A DNA stretch of 54,968 nt from Endozoicomonas acroporae (lineage in GTDB: Bacteria > Pseudomonadota > Gammaproteobacteria > Pseudomonadales > Endozoicomonadaceae). Both the position numbers and the translations under genes were made by a program. The DNA lies in assembly GCF_002864045.1 (NCBI RefSeq), contig NZ_PJPV01000049.1:1-54968 (forward strand), read 5' to 3'. The stretch's first letter is position 1; each line of letters opens with the position of its first letter. Of the stretch, positions 28,126 to 37,004 are shown piece by piece. Below the pieces are notes generated by a model. That model had not been told where the DNA came from and did no database searches. It saw only the letters and a list, made by a program, of their open reading frames with translations.

Positions 28126-29610
28126 TCAGTCCTCTTTCGGAAGGAGAGAAACTTCGCTGGAGCGCAGCTTTATTTTACTTATCGTAAAGTCTCTCATAAA
28201 GGCTTCTGCCCCTAAGCCAAAAACATAGCTTTTTAATTTTTCATCATCGATTGGTTTTATTTTTGCCTGCAATTTTCGGTATTTATTCGATAATTCTGCT
28301 ATCGGGACACTTTTGAATTCTTGATCAGGCAGTCTGAAAAGGAAGCGGGTATTGATGCCACTTGCTTCATCATAATGGCGGGCAATACCTCCCTGGTGCT
28401 TGTTAAAAAATATTAGGATATCTGCAGTAATCGGCTGTCCGAGAAGTGATTGAATATGATTCAGCACCTGTTGGGATTCAGGTGTAATTCTTCTATTGGC
28501 TTCATCAATCAAGGCGGTAGCTTTCAAATAGATGGGGATTTCTTTTGCATGCTTTACCTTCTGAAGCCGTGGGTCATAAAAAGCCCCTTCAGAATATTTT
28601 TTGACATACGCTGCCACTTCGCTCTGATTAAATGCCAGATTCCCTTCTACCTTCATTGCCTTGATTTGTTGGCTGGGCAGTCTTTGAAACGCCTCAGGGA
28701 ACCAAATGCGGAATTTAATGTGCAGTGGGTAGATGTGAGCTCTGCCAAGACCAGCGGATTTATAGTCTGTAACATGAATAACATCGCCATATACACGTTG
28801 GTTTCGATAAAGGTTTAAACATTGTATTACATCAAAGCACTGCTGGCTGTTGGCAGGCATCCAGTGCACGGGTGGCTGATTGAAAGCGGTCGGAGTAGGC
28901 AGCAAGGGTGTCTTATAATTTTGGTTTTGCTGTAACAATGAATGAAAAGCTCTTGCCAGCAAGGCGTTAGAGGGGGGTATCCCAAAAGTAGTTTCATAAT
29001 TGAGGGTGGCTGCCCATAATTCGGCCATGAGCACTTGTAAATGGGTATCATTTTGCAGGCTGGAATGAGGATTGACTGAGCTGCCAGCAAATGCTCCGGG
29101 TAACATTCCAGTGTCGTCTGATGTCGATGTTTCAGCACTTTCAGCTGATTGATTAATCCCGCTGGCGGATGATGTTTGAGAAAAACTATCAGTGCATCTT
29201 TTTCCATCGTCGGGACTGTGCTCAGATTTTCTGGGGTGGGGCCGATTCGGATTGCCTGTTGCTGAAGATTTGGGAGTATGTTCTGAAGTATGGGGTGTTG
29301 GGACATATACGGGTGCCGACTTTTTCCTTTGTCGCATGCGCGGTTGCACATCGGCAATTCTGGTGCTGCCAGGACCGGTGAAACCCGGGTTTAAATAAGA
29401 GGCGAACATCTGCCTCTGTTGACCTGGAAAGTATGGGAGTTGAAGTCGCTGTGCCAGATGAGCTGTGTGACTTATATTCCGTCCCTGCCAATGGGGCATT
29501 CCTGTAAAGGAGGGCTGTCGATAAGGAGAAGTCAGTTGAGCTGGTACTGGCACACCGTATCTGGAGTATCCTTGTGCAGTGGCGTTTGTTGTGTATGGAT
29601 TGTTGTTCAT
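28126..29610 (-). CDS. Unknown protein, paralog of the adjacent upstream gene
   Basis: A 494-residue protein. The first 240 residues are low-complexity, rich in Pro, Ser, Thr, Gln and Asn. The C-terminal 230 residues form a folded domain with HIKFRIWFPEAFQRLP, EIPIYLKATALIDEA, then ILIFFNKHQGGIARHYDE and FGLGAEAFMRDF. The neighbour at 29683-30978 has the same order: FNLKVGLRFPLDLMA, RIPIFLKCDEM, RIVFFDSKQIGGIACHRD, ESLGVGSFIRRG. So there is one shared, unnamed domain with an invariant FF..(K)Q-GGIA-x-H-x-D core. No signal peptide or membrane span. An effector role is plausible from composition and context only. Confidence 0.7.
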   Translation of the reverse strand: MNNNPYTTNATAQGYSRYGVPVPAQLTSPYRQPSFTGMPHWQGRNISHTAHLAQRLQLPYFPGQQRQMFASYLNPGFTGPGSTRIADVQPRMRQRKKSAPVYVPTPHTSEHTPKSSATGNPNRPHPRKSEHSPDDGKRCTDSFSQTSSASGINQSAESAETSTSDDTGMLPGAFAGSSVNPHSSLQNDTHLQVLMAELWAATLNYETTFGIPPSNALLARAFHSLLQQNQNYKTPLLPTPTAFNQPPVHWMPANSQQCFDVIQCLNLYRNQRVYGDVIHVTDYKSAGLGRAHIYPLHIKFRIWFPEAFQRLPSQQIKAMKVEGNLAFNQSEVAAYVKKYSEGAFYDPRLQKVKHAKEIPIYLKATALIDEANRRITPESQQVLNHIQSLLGQPITADILIFFNKHQGGIARHYDEASGINTRFLFRLPDQEFKSVPIAELSNKYRKLQAKIKPIDDEKLKSYVFGLGAEAFMRDFTISKIKLRSSEVSLLPKED

Positions 29611-29682
29611 TGTGAGTCACTTTGCCTGGTTAATTTGTTAAATAGCTGGATTAAGAAGCGTGATGTCTTATTGTCTCCCGGA

Positions 29683-30978
29683 CTAATCATCTGATACAAA
29701 ACTGACAGTGTGAGAAAATAACTGTATGCTCCCCCTTCTGCGAATGCCTCGTCTAATAAAGCTGCCTACACCCAAAGATTCAATATAATCTGATAACTCA
29801 CTGTCATTCATGGAATGCTGTATGGTAGCTTCCAGTTCGCAAAACAGCCCCCTGAGCGAGGATACTGACAGTGACGTATACACTGTAGGTGTGTTAAACA
29901 TAAAATAGGCAAGATAGCCTGTTGTCGGATCTCTATGGCAAGCTATTCCGCCAATTTGTTTGGAGTCAAAGAATACTATTCTGGCATTGACTCTTTTCTC
30001 ATTCAGGGATTTCAGGTGATCGAGAATTTTCGGTATTTCCTGCTCTGCCTCCAATGGGGCAATGCTATCCTGAGAGATTGCCAGCTGAGTAGATGAAGAT
30101 GATTTCATTTCATCACATTTCAGGAAAATAGGGATTCTGCTGATGGGCTCTCTTTGCTGGTCTTTAGTATAAAAGCAGCCGGCGGGTTGTCTGGATAAGT
30201 ATTGGGTCAGAGCCTGCCATGATGAGAAACATAGCTTTCCCTGTATTGATGACGAGATCATATCGTGGGCCATTAGATCTAATGGAAAGCGCAGGCCAAC
30301 CTTCAGATTAAAACTCCCCAACTGTATATTGCCGGTACCAGCTCTTTGATGGTAGGCAACGTCGTCAATGGTTGAAGTGAAGTATCTTCCCCGGTTCAGG
30401 GTAATGAGTTCCATGACTTCCGGGGCTTCAGATGCTTTTGCTGGTGCTATTCCTGCTGATCCTGCCGGAAACCGGGGCAAAAATTGCATTGCAGTGTCAG
30501 AGCAAGCCGGTTGGGGGATGTAGCAGGGTGTCAGGCTGGCCTGGAATGGACTAAAAGGGGGAGGAGGAGCGCAAAAGGTTGGTCGACAAAAGTAAAGCGC
30601 TTGCTCTTGCGCGGGGATGAAAGCAGGAATTCTTCGACGTGTTGACACAACAGCAATGGGGTAGGTGTCACTCTGTGCAGATACCGTTGGTAGTGGTGGT
30701 GCTGCAACTGGTAGCGGTACCGGGTAAAAAACCGTTTGAGGAGGTGGGTTGAGCGCCTGTGAATAATGAATTTTTTGTTCCGTTGGCTGGTCTGGCAGGG
30801 AAACTTCTCTCTGCCGCCATATTGCTACTGGTTTTACCAGTAATGGGTTATTTGCTGTTGGTTGTATGATGATATTGTTGGTATCTGTAACAGATAGAAG
30901 CGAATTAACATGCATCTTTGAAAATTGCTCTCTTGGAGTAAGTGGACTATTAAAATTACTTGTTAATGGATAGCGCAT
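29683..30978 (-). CDS. Unknown protein, paralog of the adjacent downstream gene
   Basis: A 431-residue protein with a Pro-rich N-terminal half (for example FYPVPLPVAAPPLPTV and FCAPPPPFSPF) and the same C-terminal domain as the 28126-29610 gene. The pair is in tandem on the same strand, 72 bases apart, and has diverged strongly, so the duplication is old. The start ATG follows a CCCCAG sequence without a good ribosome site. Function unknown. Confidence 0.68.
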   Translation of the reverse strand: MRYPLTSNFNSPLTPREQFSKMHVNSLLSVTDTNNIIIQPTANNPLLVKPVAIWRQREVSLPDQPTEQKIHYSQALNPPPQTVFYPVPLPVAAPPLPTVSAQSDTYPIAVVSTRRRIPAFIPAQEQALYFCRPTFCAPPPPFSPFQASLTPCYIPQPACSDTAMQFLPRFPAGSAGIAPAKASEAPEVMELITLNRGRYFTSTIDDVAYHQRAGTGNIQLGSFNLKVGLRFPLDLMAHDMISSSIQGKLCFSSWQALTQYLSRQPAGCFYTKDQQREPISRIPIFLKCDEMKSSSSTQLAISQDSIAPLEAEQEIPKILDHLKSLNEKRVNARIVFFDSKQIGGIACHRDPTTGYLAYFMFNTPTVYTSLSVSSLRGLFCELEATIQHSMNDSELSDYIESLGVGSFIRRGIRRRGSIQLFSHTVSFVSDD

Positions 30979-31154
30979 TCACTGGGGAAGGCTTTATCTG
31001 AGTAAATTAATAGAAAGATAATTCAATATTTCATTATTATTCCTGCCACTTGTCTTTTAATGCTCTTTTGTAACTGTTGATCAATTTTGCTGATCAATTT
31101 GCAGGGGTTTATGTGACAATCCGGATGTAATATGAATTCTCACCAGAAGATTTT

Positions 31155-31883
31155 TCAAACTTTAGTTGTTAAATAGAGCCTGTCAAATAACCAGTTTTCA
31201 GACTGTCGGTTGGTCTGGTAAAGCGTAGCGGGCCGGTTGCTTCCATAGCGCTTTTTGCCGGTATCCTCAAGCAGATTGTAATTCAGGAATCGGTTGCGGA
31301 TCGAGCGCATGGGTGGGGCTTTGCCAAGAATAACCGAAAAGACATTTTGAATATCGGATAACGTGAACTCTGTTGGCAGCAGATAAACAGGCAGCGCACT
31401 GTACTGTATTTTATTTTTCAGTCTGTCCAGCGCTTCCATAACCAGTTGGTTATGATCATAGGCCAATGTGGTTACCGGTTGATCATTCACGACATCAACC
31501 CATGCCGCCTGGGCCTGTAATGACTGTTCATTACCCGGACGAAGGAGTGCGTAGTAAACGACGGTTAATGACCAGCCCCTGGAGTCTCTCTGGTTATCGC
31601 CAATGGTGACGACCTGCTCGAAATAGGTGGCAGGTTCTGACGTCAGTCGGCTCAGTTGTCGTTTTGCCGTATCTTCAAGGCAGTGATCAAATTCAGGCTC
31701 TATTCTGCCTGCCGGGAGCTGGGGGCGCTTATTTTCCGGTAACTGATGAACAAGTACCTGGAGGCTGTTGTTGGCGCTGAGCTGAAACACGACCAGATCG
31801 ACAGAGATAAGTGCCGTGTTCAGGCTCTTGATTGGCTGAAGACTTTTAATCGGCTGAAGGCTCTTGGTTGGCTTGGGGCCCAT
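31155..31883 (-). CDS. nrtR: NrtR-type Nudix-related transcriptional regulator of NAD metabolism
   Basis: A 242-residue protein: an N-terminal Nudix-like domain and a C-terminal winged helix (from about FTLSDIQNVFSVILG to GSNRPATLYQ). The Nudix box is degenerate (GRIEPEFDHCLEDTAKRQL, without the E-E-x-G end), as expected for the NrtR regulator, which binds ADP-ribose or a related NAD metabolite rather than hydrolysing it. It is divergent from pncA-pncB with a palindrome between them, which fits autoregulated control of NAD salvage. The start is ATG 31883 with AGGAT upstream. The first 20 residues are an added KSLQPI repeat. Confidence 0.88.
   Translation of the reverse strand: MGPKPTKSLQPIKSLQPIKSLNTALISVDLVVFQLSANNSLQVLVHQLPENKRPQLPAGRIEPEFDHCLEDTAKRQLSRLTSEPATYFEQVVTIGDNQRDSRGWSLTVVYYALLRPGNEQSLQAQAAWVDVVNDQPVTTLAYDHNQLVMEALDRLKNKIQYSALPVYLLPTEFTLSDIQNVFSVILGKAPPMRSIRNRFLNYNLLEDTGKKRYGSNRPATLYQTNRQSENWLFDRLYLTTKV
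31823..31876. repeat. 18-bp minisatellite inside the nrtR 5' end
   Basis: Three 18-bp units starting at 31823, 31841 and 31859 (GGCTCTTGATTGGCTGAA, GACTTTTAATCGGCTGAA, GGCTCTTGGTTGGCTTGG on the + strand). They encode KSLQPI-type hexapeptides in NrtR. The units match the dnaX minisatellite consensus GGCTCTTCATCGGCTGAA at about 15-16 of 18 positions. Confidence 0.8.
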
Positions 31884-31932
31884 GGACAAATCCTGATGGC
31901 AGATACTCTGGTTGACAGGTTAGGGAACATGA

Positions 31933-31949
31933 TTCACTATGTTAGTGAA
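31933..31949. promoter_or_regulatory. Candidate NrtR operator
   Basis: TTCACTA-TGT-TAGTGAA is a perfect 7-3-7 palindrome in the 94-base gap between divergent nrtR and pncA. It lies 29 bases before the pncA ATG and 50 bases before that of nrtR, so it could control both. Assignment to NrtR is by position and symmetry. Confidence 0.65.
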
Positions 31950-31977
31950 CTAGATTCCTTTTGTCACGGTGAAAATA

Positions 31978-32652
31978 ATGTATGCCATTGGGTCGAGGGA
32001 GACCATTGCTGCTTTTGATGTGGATGCCCAGAACTGTTTCACCCCGTTGTGTCCAGATGAGCTACCGGTTCCGGATGGTCATAATATCGCTGCTGAGTTG
32101 AATCGCCAGGCCCGGCTGGCTGGTGTTCGTGTGGGTTCCAAGGATGCGCATCCGGCCAATGCAGTATGGGTGGCTGGGGCAGAGTATCCGCAGTTGACGC
32201 CGGTAACCGGCCATAAAAATGTTGATCTGCGCTGGAATCGACATGCTGTCCCCGGCACACAGGGGTTTGAGCTGGTGAGTGGGCTTCCCGACGTGACGGA
32301 TTATGATTATTTTGTCTGGAAGGGGGTCGAGATGGATATTCATCCCTATGGTGCCTGTTTTCATGATCTGGTAGAACGGTTGAGTACAGGAGTTATCGAA
32401 TTTTTAACCAATAAAGGCATTACCACCGTATTGGTTGGTGGTCTGGCGCTTGATTTCTGTGTAAAAACCACGGCATTGCAACTGCAGCGGGCTGGCTTTC
32501 AGGTGTATGTCAATCTTGCCGCCACCCGTGGCCTGGCTGAATCATCAGTGGCTGATGCTATTGCCGAACTGAATGCCGGCGGAGTTATTTTGGTAGAGAG
32601 TGCCAGCGATCTGATCATTGCTGATGCGGTCAGTGATGCCGACGCTCTTTGA
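31978..32652 (+). CDS. pncA: Nicotinamidase
   Basis: A 224-residue amidase that converts nicotinamide to nicotinate and ammonia. ATG 31978 has GGTGA six bases upstream. Catalytic residues: Asp14 in AAFDVDAQNCF, the Lys in YFVWKGVEMD, and the Cys in GGLALDFCVKTTAL. Metal ligands come from GSKDAHPANAVW. It overlaps or abuts pncB, which uses its product, and so forms the first two steps of nicotinamide salvage to NAD. Confidence 0.94.
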   Translation: MYAIGSRETIAAFDVDAQNCFTPLCPDELPVPDGHNIAAELNRQARLAGVRVGSKDAHPANAVWVAGAEYPQLTPVTGHKNVDLRWNRHAVPGTQGFELVSGLPDVTDYDYFVWKGVEMDIHPYGACFHDLVERLSTGVIEFLTNKGITTVLVGGLALDFCVKTTALQLQRAGFQVYVNLAATRGLAESSVADAIAELNAGGVILVESASDLIIADAVSDADAL

Positions 32653-32663
32653 AGGAAAGAAGT

Positions 32664-33854
32664 ATGGATAGCCCGATTATTCCAACCCTCCTCGACACCG
32701 ACCTGTATAAATACACCATGCAGCAGTCCATGGTGCATCGCTATCCGGATGCCTGGGCTCGCATGGAGTTTCATTGCCGGAGTGACCAGCCGTTAGCCCT
32801 GTCAAAAAAGCAACTGAAAAGGCAGTGTGAATTTCTTGGAGAGCTGCGCCTGGGTTCGGAAGAACTTGAGTGGCTGTCTACTCTGCCATTTATTGCGGAT
32901 GATTTTATCGAGTATCTTGAGGGTTTCCGGCTTGACCCACATGCGGTTGCCATTGAACAGACCAGTGGTCAACTGTCGTTGGTGATTGAGGGGCTATGGA
33001 GTGAAATTACCCACTTTGAAATTTTCCTGCTGGCAATCGTCAGTGAGCTTCATGGTCATAGCTTTTATGGTCAGGGAACTCAGGATGATGTGATTACTCA
33101 AGGCCAGCGTCGTCTTGATGAGAAGCTGAACCAGCTTCCGGGCGATAGTGGTATTACCCTGGTCGATTTTGGTACGCGTCGGCGGTTTTCAAGGGACTGG
33201 CATTACCACGTCGTGGCAAGCCTGAAGCACCGCTTACCAGATAACTTTGTGGGCACCAGCAACCTGAATCTGGCAAGAACCCTTGGCTTGAAACCGGTAG
33301 GCACCATGGCCCATGAGTGGCTGCAGTCCCATCAGGTTCTCGGTCAGAGTCTGCGGACCAGTCAGAAAGATGCGTTAAGGGTATGGCTGGATGAGTATCA
33401 AGGTCAGCTTGGCATAGCGCTTACGGATACCATCAGCATGGCAGCGTTTCTGAAGGACTTTGATGTTGAGCTGGCCAGGGCCTACCAGGGGATGCGCCAT
33501 GATTCCGGTGACCCTTTCGTCTGGGGGGAATTGGCCCTTGATCATTATCGCCGACTGGGCATTGACCCGCGCAGCAAAAGCCTGGTGTTCAGTGATAAGC
33601 TGAACTTTGATAAAGCGTTGGCTATTTACCAATGGTTCGCTGGTAAAATTAATGTCAGCTTTGGGATTGGTACCTATCTCACCAACGATATGGGCTTTAA
33701 TGCGCCCAATATTGTTCTGAAATTAACCGAGTTGAATGGGGCTCCCGTCGCCAAACTCTCAGACAGCCCGGGTAAAACACTGTGCCGTGATAAGGACTAT
33801 ATTGAGCGATTAAAGAAAACGTTTGGCTATCAGTCAGATTACGGATACTCATGA
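32664..33854 (+). CDS. pncB: Nicotinate phosphoribosyltransferase
   Basis: A 396-residue enzyme making nicotinate mononucleotide from nicotinate, PRPP and ATP. It starts MDSPIIPTLLDTDLYKYTMQ, with AAGGAAAG upstream. Family marks: VDFGTRRRFS, GTSNLNLARTLGLKPVGTMA, AHEWLQSHQ with the phospho-accepting His region, and RHDSGDPFVWGE. The length matches E. coli PncB. Second gene of the pncA-pncB operon, 11 bases after pncA. Confidence 0.95.
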   Translation: MDSPIIPTLLDTDLYKYTMQQSMVHRYPDAWARMEFHCRSDQPLALSKKQLKRQCEFLGELRLGSEELEWLSTLPFIADDFIEYLEGFRLDPHAVAIEQTSGQLSLVIEGLWSEITHFEIFLLAIVSELHGHSFYGQGTQDDVITQGQRRLDEKLNQLPGDSGITLVDFGTRRRFSRDWHYHVVASLKHRLPDNFVGTSNLNLARTLGLKPVGTMAHEWLQSHQVLGQSLRTSQKDALRVWLDEYQGQLGIALTDTISMAAFLKDFDVELARAYQGMRHDSGDPFVWGELALDHYRRLGIDPRSKSLVFSDKLNFDKALAIYQWFAGKINVSFGIGTYLTNDMGFNAPNIVLKLTELNGAPVAKLSDSPGKTLCRDKDYIERLKKTFGYQSDYGYS

Positions 33855-33867
33855 CCAATCATGCCGG

Positions 33868-35181
33868 TCATGGGGATTTGACTGGAAAAAGCTGGGGGTT
33901 GGCCTGTTTTATCAGTTCAACCAGCCTTTTGTTAACGTATCCTTTCATTTTTCCCCACGCCAGGATCTCCTCACTCCCCGGGTGCGTGTTGACCAACTCA
34001 TCCCTTGCCATATCGAAAACTGTTGATATTTTCTGGCTCAACTCCTTTCGATTATTCAGCATGCCCTGTTCTTTAATCAGGTCCCTCTGCTCAATAATGT
34101 CAAGTAACTGGTTAGCCAGTTTCTTTCTCACCTGATCTTCAACTTTTCCGCCAGCAGACGATGCCCCGGCTTCCCCGACAACCCAGTCTGCCAGGAGTTT
34201 ATAACAAAAGCGTCGTCTGGTATCTGTCCCCTCAACAAAGCAGGGTAGCGGCTCATTGTTTCTCTTTTTTTCCTGAATGGCGTTGCTGGCTTCCGTATCC
34301 CTGAAAGTGGGCACATACAATAATTCATGCTCCGGCTGAATCACTACCCCTTCAATATCCGTAGTCAGTTCTGAAGGCATGATCCCGATGTTCTTCACTT
34401 TACTGGCAAGCATCGCAGCCGATGTTCCGGGAACATGATTAACCTTGAAATTACAGAGTTCCTTGAATGTTCCTTCTGCCAGCACATTGACCTTTTGCAT
34501 ATTTGGAGGACGAATTTCCTTATCCCATAACTGACTGAACTGATCGAAAGGGAGTTGTTCTCCCTCTATATCCAGGGCAAATGCAATCAAGTGATGACTC
34601 AAGCCGTAATTCTGTCTGTTTTGAATATTAAAGCCCACCATTTCACAGCGGAGGAAGACAGTATCGATATTATTTTTATTCATCCAGCGATTAACAGCAA
34701 AAATATCTTCAGTGTATTTTTTCTCGATAAGCCCTGCCAAAGGATCACTTTTGTTATGTACCTTGGTCAGTCTTTTGTACAAACAAACGTTGCCATTCCT
34801 GTCGACTTTAATGGTGGTGTTAATGCCATCGTGCTTTTCTGTTGCAACACATTTAAGTGCATCCACATCCACTTCATTGATTGATCGCAATTCAGACATG
34901 AACCGGTTGTGTTTTTCCTGATCCGTTCTGGAGCCGATTATTGAGTTAAAGTACCTGAAACCGAGCTGGTTTCCTTCGGCCTCATAATTTACCGTTATTC
35001 CATAATCATCAAGGCATTTTTTCTCAGGTGTTGTCGTATATACTCCTTCATTGAACTTTACCCGGGTTTCTGGCTTGACTGCTTGTGTTTTGCTGCCATC
35101 AAACTCTGTTGAACATTCGTTCGATAATTGGTTTGTCAGTGTAGTTGCTGTTGGTGGTGAAATTGTTGATGGGGTAAACAT
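33868..35181 (-). CDS. Rnl2-like RNA ligase domain protein
   Basis: A 437-residue protein with nucleotidyltransferase motifs in order. Motif I is VATEKHDGINTTI, with candidate adenylated Lys116 and K-x-D-G; the E-K-x-x-G-x-N pattern recalls phage T4 Rnl2. Motif III-like VFLRCEMVGFNIQ has Glu180. Motif IV is TDIEGVVIQP (about 275-284). A later FCYKLLADW may hold motif V, although the spacing from motif IV is longer than in Rnl2. The N-terminal 100 and C-terminal 100 residues are not recognised. It is divergent from a membrane/coiled-coil gene sharing the leader ATTGAATAATG. Role unknown: RNA repair, antiphage defence or an effector acting on host RNA. Confidence 0.65.
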   Translation of the reverse strand: MFTPSTISPPTATTLTNQLSNECSTEFDGSKTQAVKPETRVKFNEGVYTTTPEKKCLDDYGITVNYEAEGNQLGFRYFNSIIGSRTDQEKHNRFMSELRSINEVDVDALKCVATEKHDGINTTIKVDRNGNVCLYKRLTKVHNKSDPLAGLIEKKYTEDIFAVNRWMNKNNIDTVFLRCEMVGFNIQNRQNYGLSHHLIAFALDIEGEQLPFDQFSQLWDKEIRPPNMQKVNVLAEGTFKELCNFKVNHVPGTSAAMLASKVKNIGIMPSELTTDIEGVVIQPEHELLYVPTFRDTEASNAIQEKKRNNEPLPCFVEGTDTRRRFCYKLLADWVVGEAGASSAGGKVEDQVRKKLANQLLDIIEQRDLIKEQGMLNNRKELSQKISTVFDMARDELVNTHPGSEEILAWGKMKGYVNKRLVELIKQANPQLFPVKSP

Positions 35182-35387
35182 TATTCAATACCTGTCAAAT
35201 AATGGCTGTCAGGAAAAAACAAGTGTTTCAGGGAATCATAGGCCTTTCAATCGATACGTGTTGAACTTTTTTTTGGAAAGAAAGTCTAAAATGTTGATTT
35301 GGCATTTGTTCTTTAGAAAGTCGTTTTCCTATGAGCTGACCCGGCAACAATAACTTATTTCCCATACTGGTCAACAGGAATTGAATA

Positions 35388-35957
35388 ATGCAGTCTACAT
35401 CATGCCCAAGTGCGCCGTCCTGCCATCTGAAAGACTACTTTTTGAACGAAGAGGTATTAATAACCTCATGTTCTTGCGGTCACATTGGCTCACTTTTATG
35501 TTATGCGGTATCGACTCTCCCTAATGCTGTTCCTATTGGTTTTGTTTCATTTTGCGTAGCCTCAGCCATTGGTCTGGCCATGGAGAAACGCAATATTGTC
35601 CGGCACGACTATGAAACCAAACTGTTGCTGATAAGCAACAAAGAGTTAAAAAAAGAGTTAAAGGAAAAGCTTGAACGATTATCCGAGAGGCAATGTGCTA
35701 CCTTTCTTGGATGTAAAAAAAATCGGGATGAAATTGCTTATCTTAAAAAATTGATTAAAGGAAATGACGAAGTGCTGTATAAAAAGCTTGAGCGAATATC
35801 CAGGAAGCAAACCGAAAATAATCATACATGCACAATGAATAGCGAGAAAATGGAGGGCCTCCATGAACTGATAAACAACATGTCAACGGTAATAACTGAA
35901 CAGCCCGGGGTATTAAATCAACTACCCACAGACTGTCATCGGCAAAAAAACACGTAG
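35388..35957 (+). CDS. Membrane-anchored coiled-coil protein, unknown
   Basis: A 189-residue protein with a Cys-rich head (several Cys in the first 40 residues), a hydrophobic segment at about 33-65 (LCYAVSTLPNAVPIGFVSFC), and a charged heptad-like region at about 70-150 (ELKKELKEKLERLSERQ). The sequence just before its ATG, CAGGAATTGAATA, almost equals that before the divergent RNA ligase gene (CAGGTATTGAATA), hinting at shared control. No family recognised. Confidence 0.6.
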   Translation: MQSTSCPSAPSCHLKDYFLNEEVLITSCSCGHIGSLLCYAVSTLPNAVPIGFVSFCVASAIGLAMEKRNIVRHDYETKLLLISNKELKKELKEKLERLSERQCATFLGCKKNRDEIAYLKKLIKGNDEVLYKKLERISRKQTENNHTCTMNSEKMEGLHELINNMSTVITEQPGVLNQLPTDCHRQKNT

Positions 35958-35975
35958 TTGCCCTTAATATCTACT

Positions 35976-36149
35976 CTTAGGGTAGACATTAAGCGTCTAC
36001 TCCCCTCTTCGGAAAGTTAAAGATGGAACCACGAAGAACACGAAGAGCACAAAGAAGAGATTTTCTTTTCCTTCGTGCTCTTTGTGTCCTTCGTGGTTCC
36101 ATTCAAAAGCTATTGAAAATGGAGGGGTAAGCTTAATGTCCACCCTAAG
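35976..36149. repeat. Family B MITE-like element, copy 2, with 10-bp target duplication
   Basis: 174 bp, CTTAGGGTAGACATTAAGC to GCTTAATGTCCACCCTAAG, one visible difference from copy 1. It is flanked by perfect direct repeats AATATCTACT at 35966-35975 and 36150-36159, a target-site duplication, so it inserted as a discrete unit. No transposase is encoded. It occupies much of the 410-base gap; 36160-36367 shows nothing further that I can name. Confidence 0.9.
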
Positions 36150-36367
36150 AATATCTACTTGCTCCCATAGTGGCATAGAGTCTGACGGCTATCTCCTGAT
36201 TTGTAAGAAATGTAAAACGCAGGTTTTGTTCCATATCAGCACCGGCTTTCAATGTTTTCTGTGTTCTCCGGTCTGTTGTGTTCAACACTGTGGTTCAGTA
36301 GAGTCTGGCCAATACTGGTTCCGATCCGGTTCAAAAGCCAATCATTCATCGCCTGCCCGGACGTGTT

Positions 36368-36925
36368 ATGGAAACCCTTTCCCTTTCCGCACTGGTTGTT
36401 TTTCTCGCTGAAATCGGTGACAAGACCCAGCTGCTGTCGCTGATGCTGGCGTTGCGGTTTCGCGCTCCCTGGCTGATCTCTCTGGCTATTTTGCTGGCGA
36501 CTCTGTTGAACCATGCCGTTGCCGTCTGGTTTGGCAGCTGGGTGGTCGCCTGGATTTCCCCCGATATTCTTCAATATCTTATTGCCGCTTCTTTTTTTGC
36601 TGTTGCTGTATGGACCCTGATCCCGGATAAGCTGGATGACAATGATGGGCCAACGACGGGTTATGGTGTTTTTCTAACGACACTGGTTCTGTTTTTTGTG
36701 GCCGAAATGGGTGATAAGACCCAGGTCGCGACTGTGCTTCTGGCGGCTGAATATTCTGCCACGATCATGGTGATTGCCGGCACTACGCTGGGCATGATGC
36801 TGGCCAATATACCCGTGGTCTTCTTTGGTGAGAATTTGGCAGAGAGGCTGCCACTGCAATGGATTCGCAGTGGGGCTGCGTTGTTGTTTGCGGTGCTGGG
36901 AGTGTTGGCGCTGGTGAATCAATGA
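36368..36925 (+). CDS. UPF0016/GDT1 family Mn2+ exporter (MneA-like)
   Basis: A 185-residue, six-span inner-membrane protein with the family's duplicated motif: FLAEIGDKTQLLSLMLALRF near the N-terminus and FFVAEMGDKTQVATVLLAA in the second half. The acidic residues of E-x-G-D-K-T form the ion site. Relatives include Vibrio MneA (manganese export), TMEM165 and yeast Gdt1. No clear Shine-Dalgarno precedes the ATG, and no yybP-ykoY riboswitch is recognisable upstream. Monocistronic. Confidence 0.9.
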   Translation: METLSLSALVVFLAEIGDKTQLLSLMLALRFRAPWLISLAILLATLLNHAVAVWFGSWVVAWISPDILQYLIAASFFAVAVWTLIPDKLDDNDGPTTGYGVFLTTLVLFFVAEMGDKTQVATVLLAAEYSATIMVIAGTTLGMMLANIPVVFFGENLAERLPLQWIRSGAALLFAVLGVLALVNQ

Positions 36926-37004
36926 TAATATTTTTCCGGGCTCACCTGCCGGAAAAAACCGGGCCTGATTGTGAATAAAATGATGGCCAGATGTGCGCTG
37001 GCAG

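Noticed and set aside
36160..36367. Possible yybP-ykoY manganese riboswitch upstream of the Mn exporter
   Set aside because: I could not find the conserved core of that riboswitch in this stretch.
36082..36411. Plus-strand frame upstream of the UPF0016 gene
   Set aside because: It begins inside the family B element and runs into the start of the real gene in another frame; no ribosome site.
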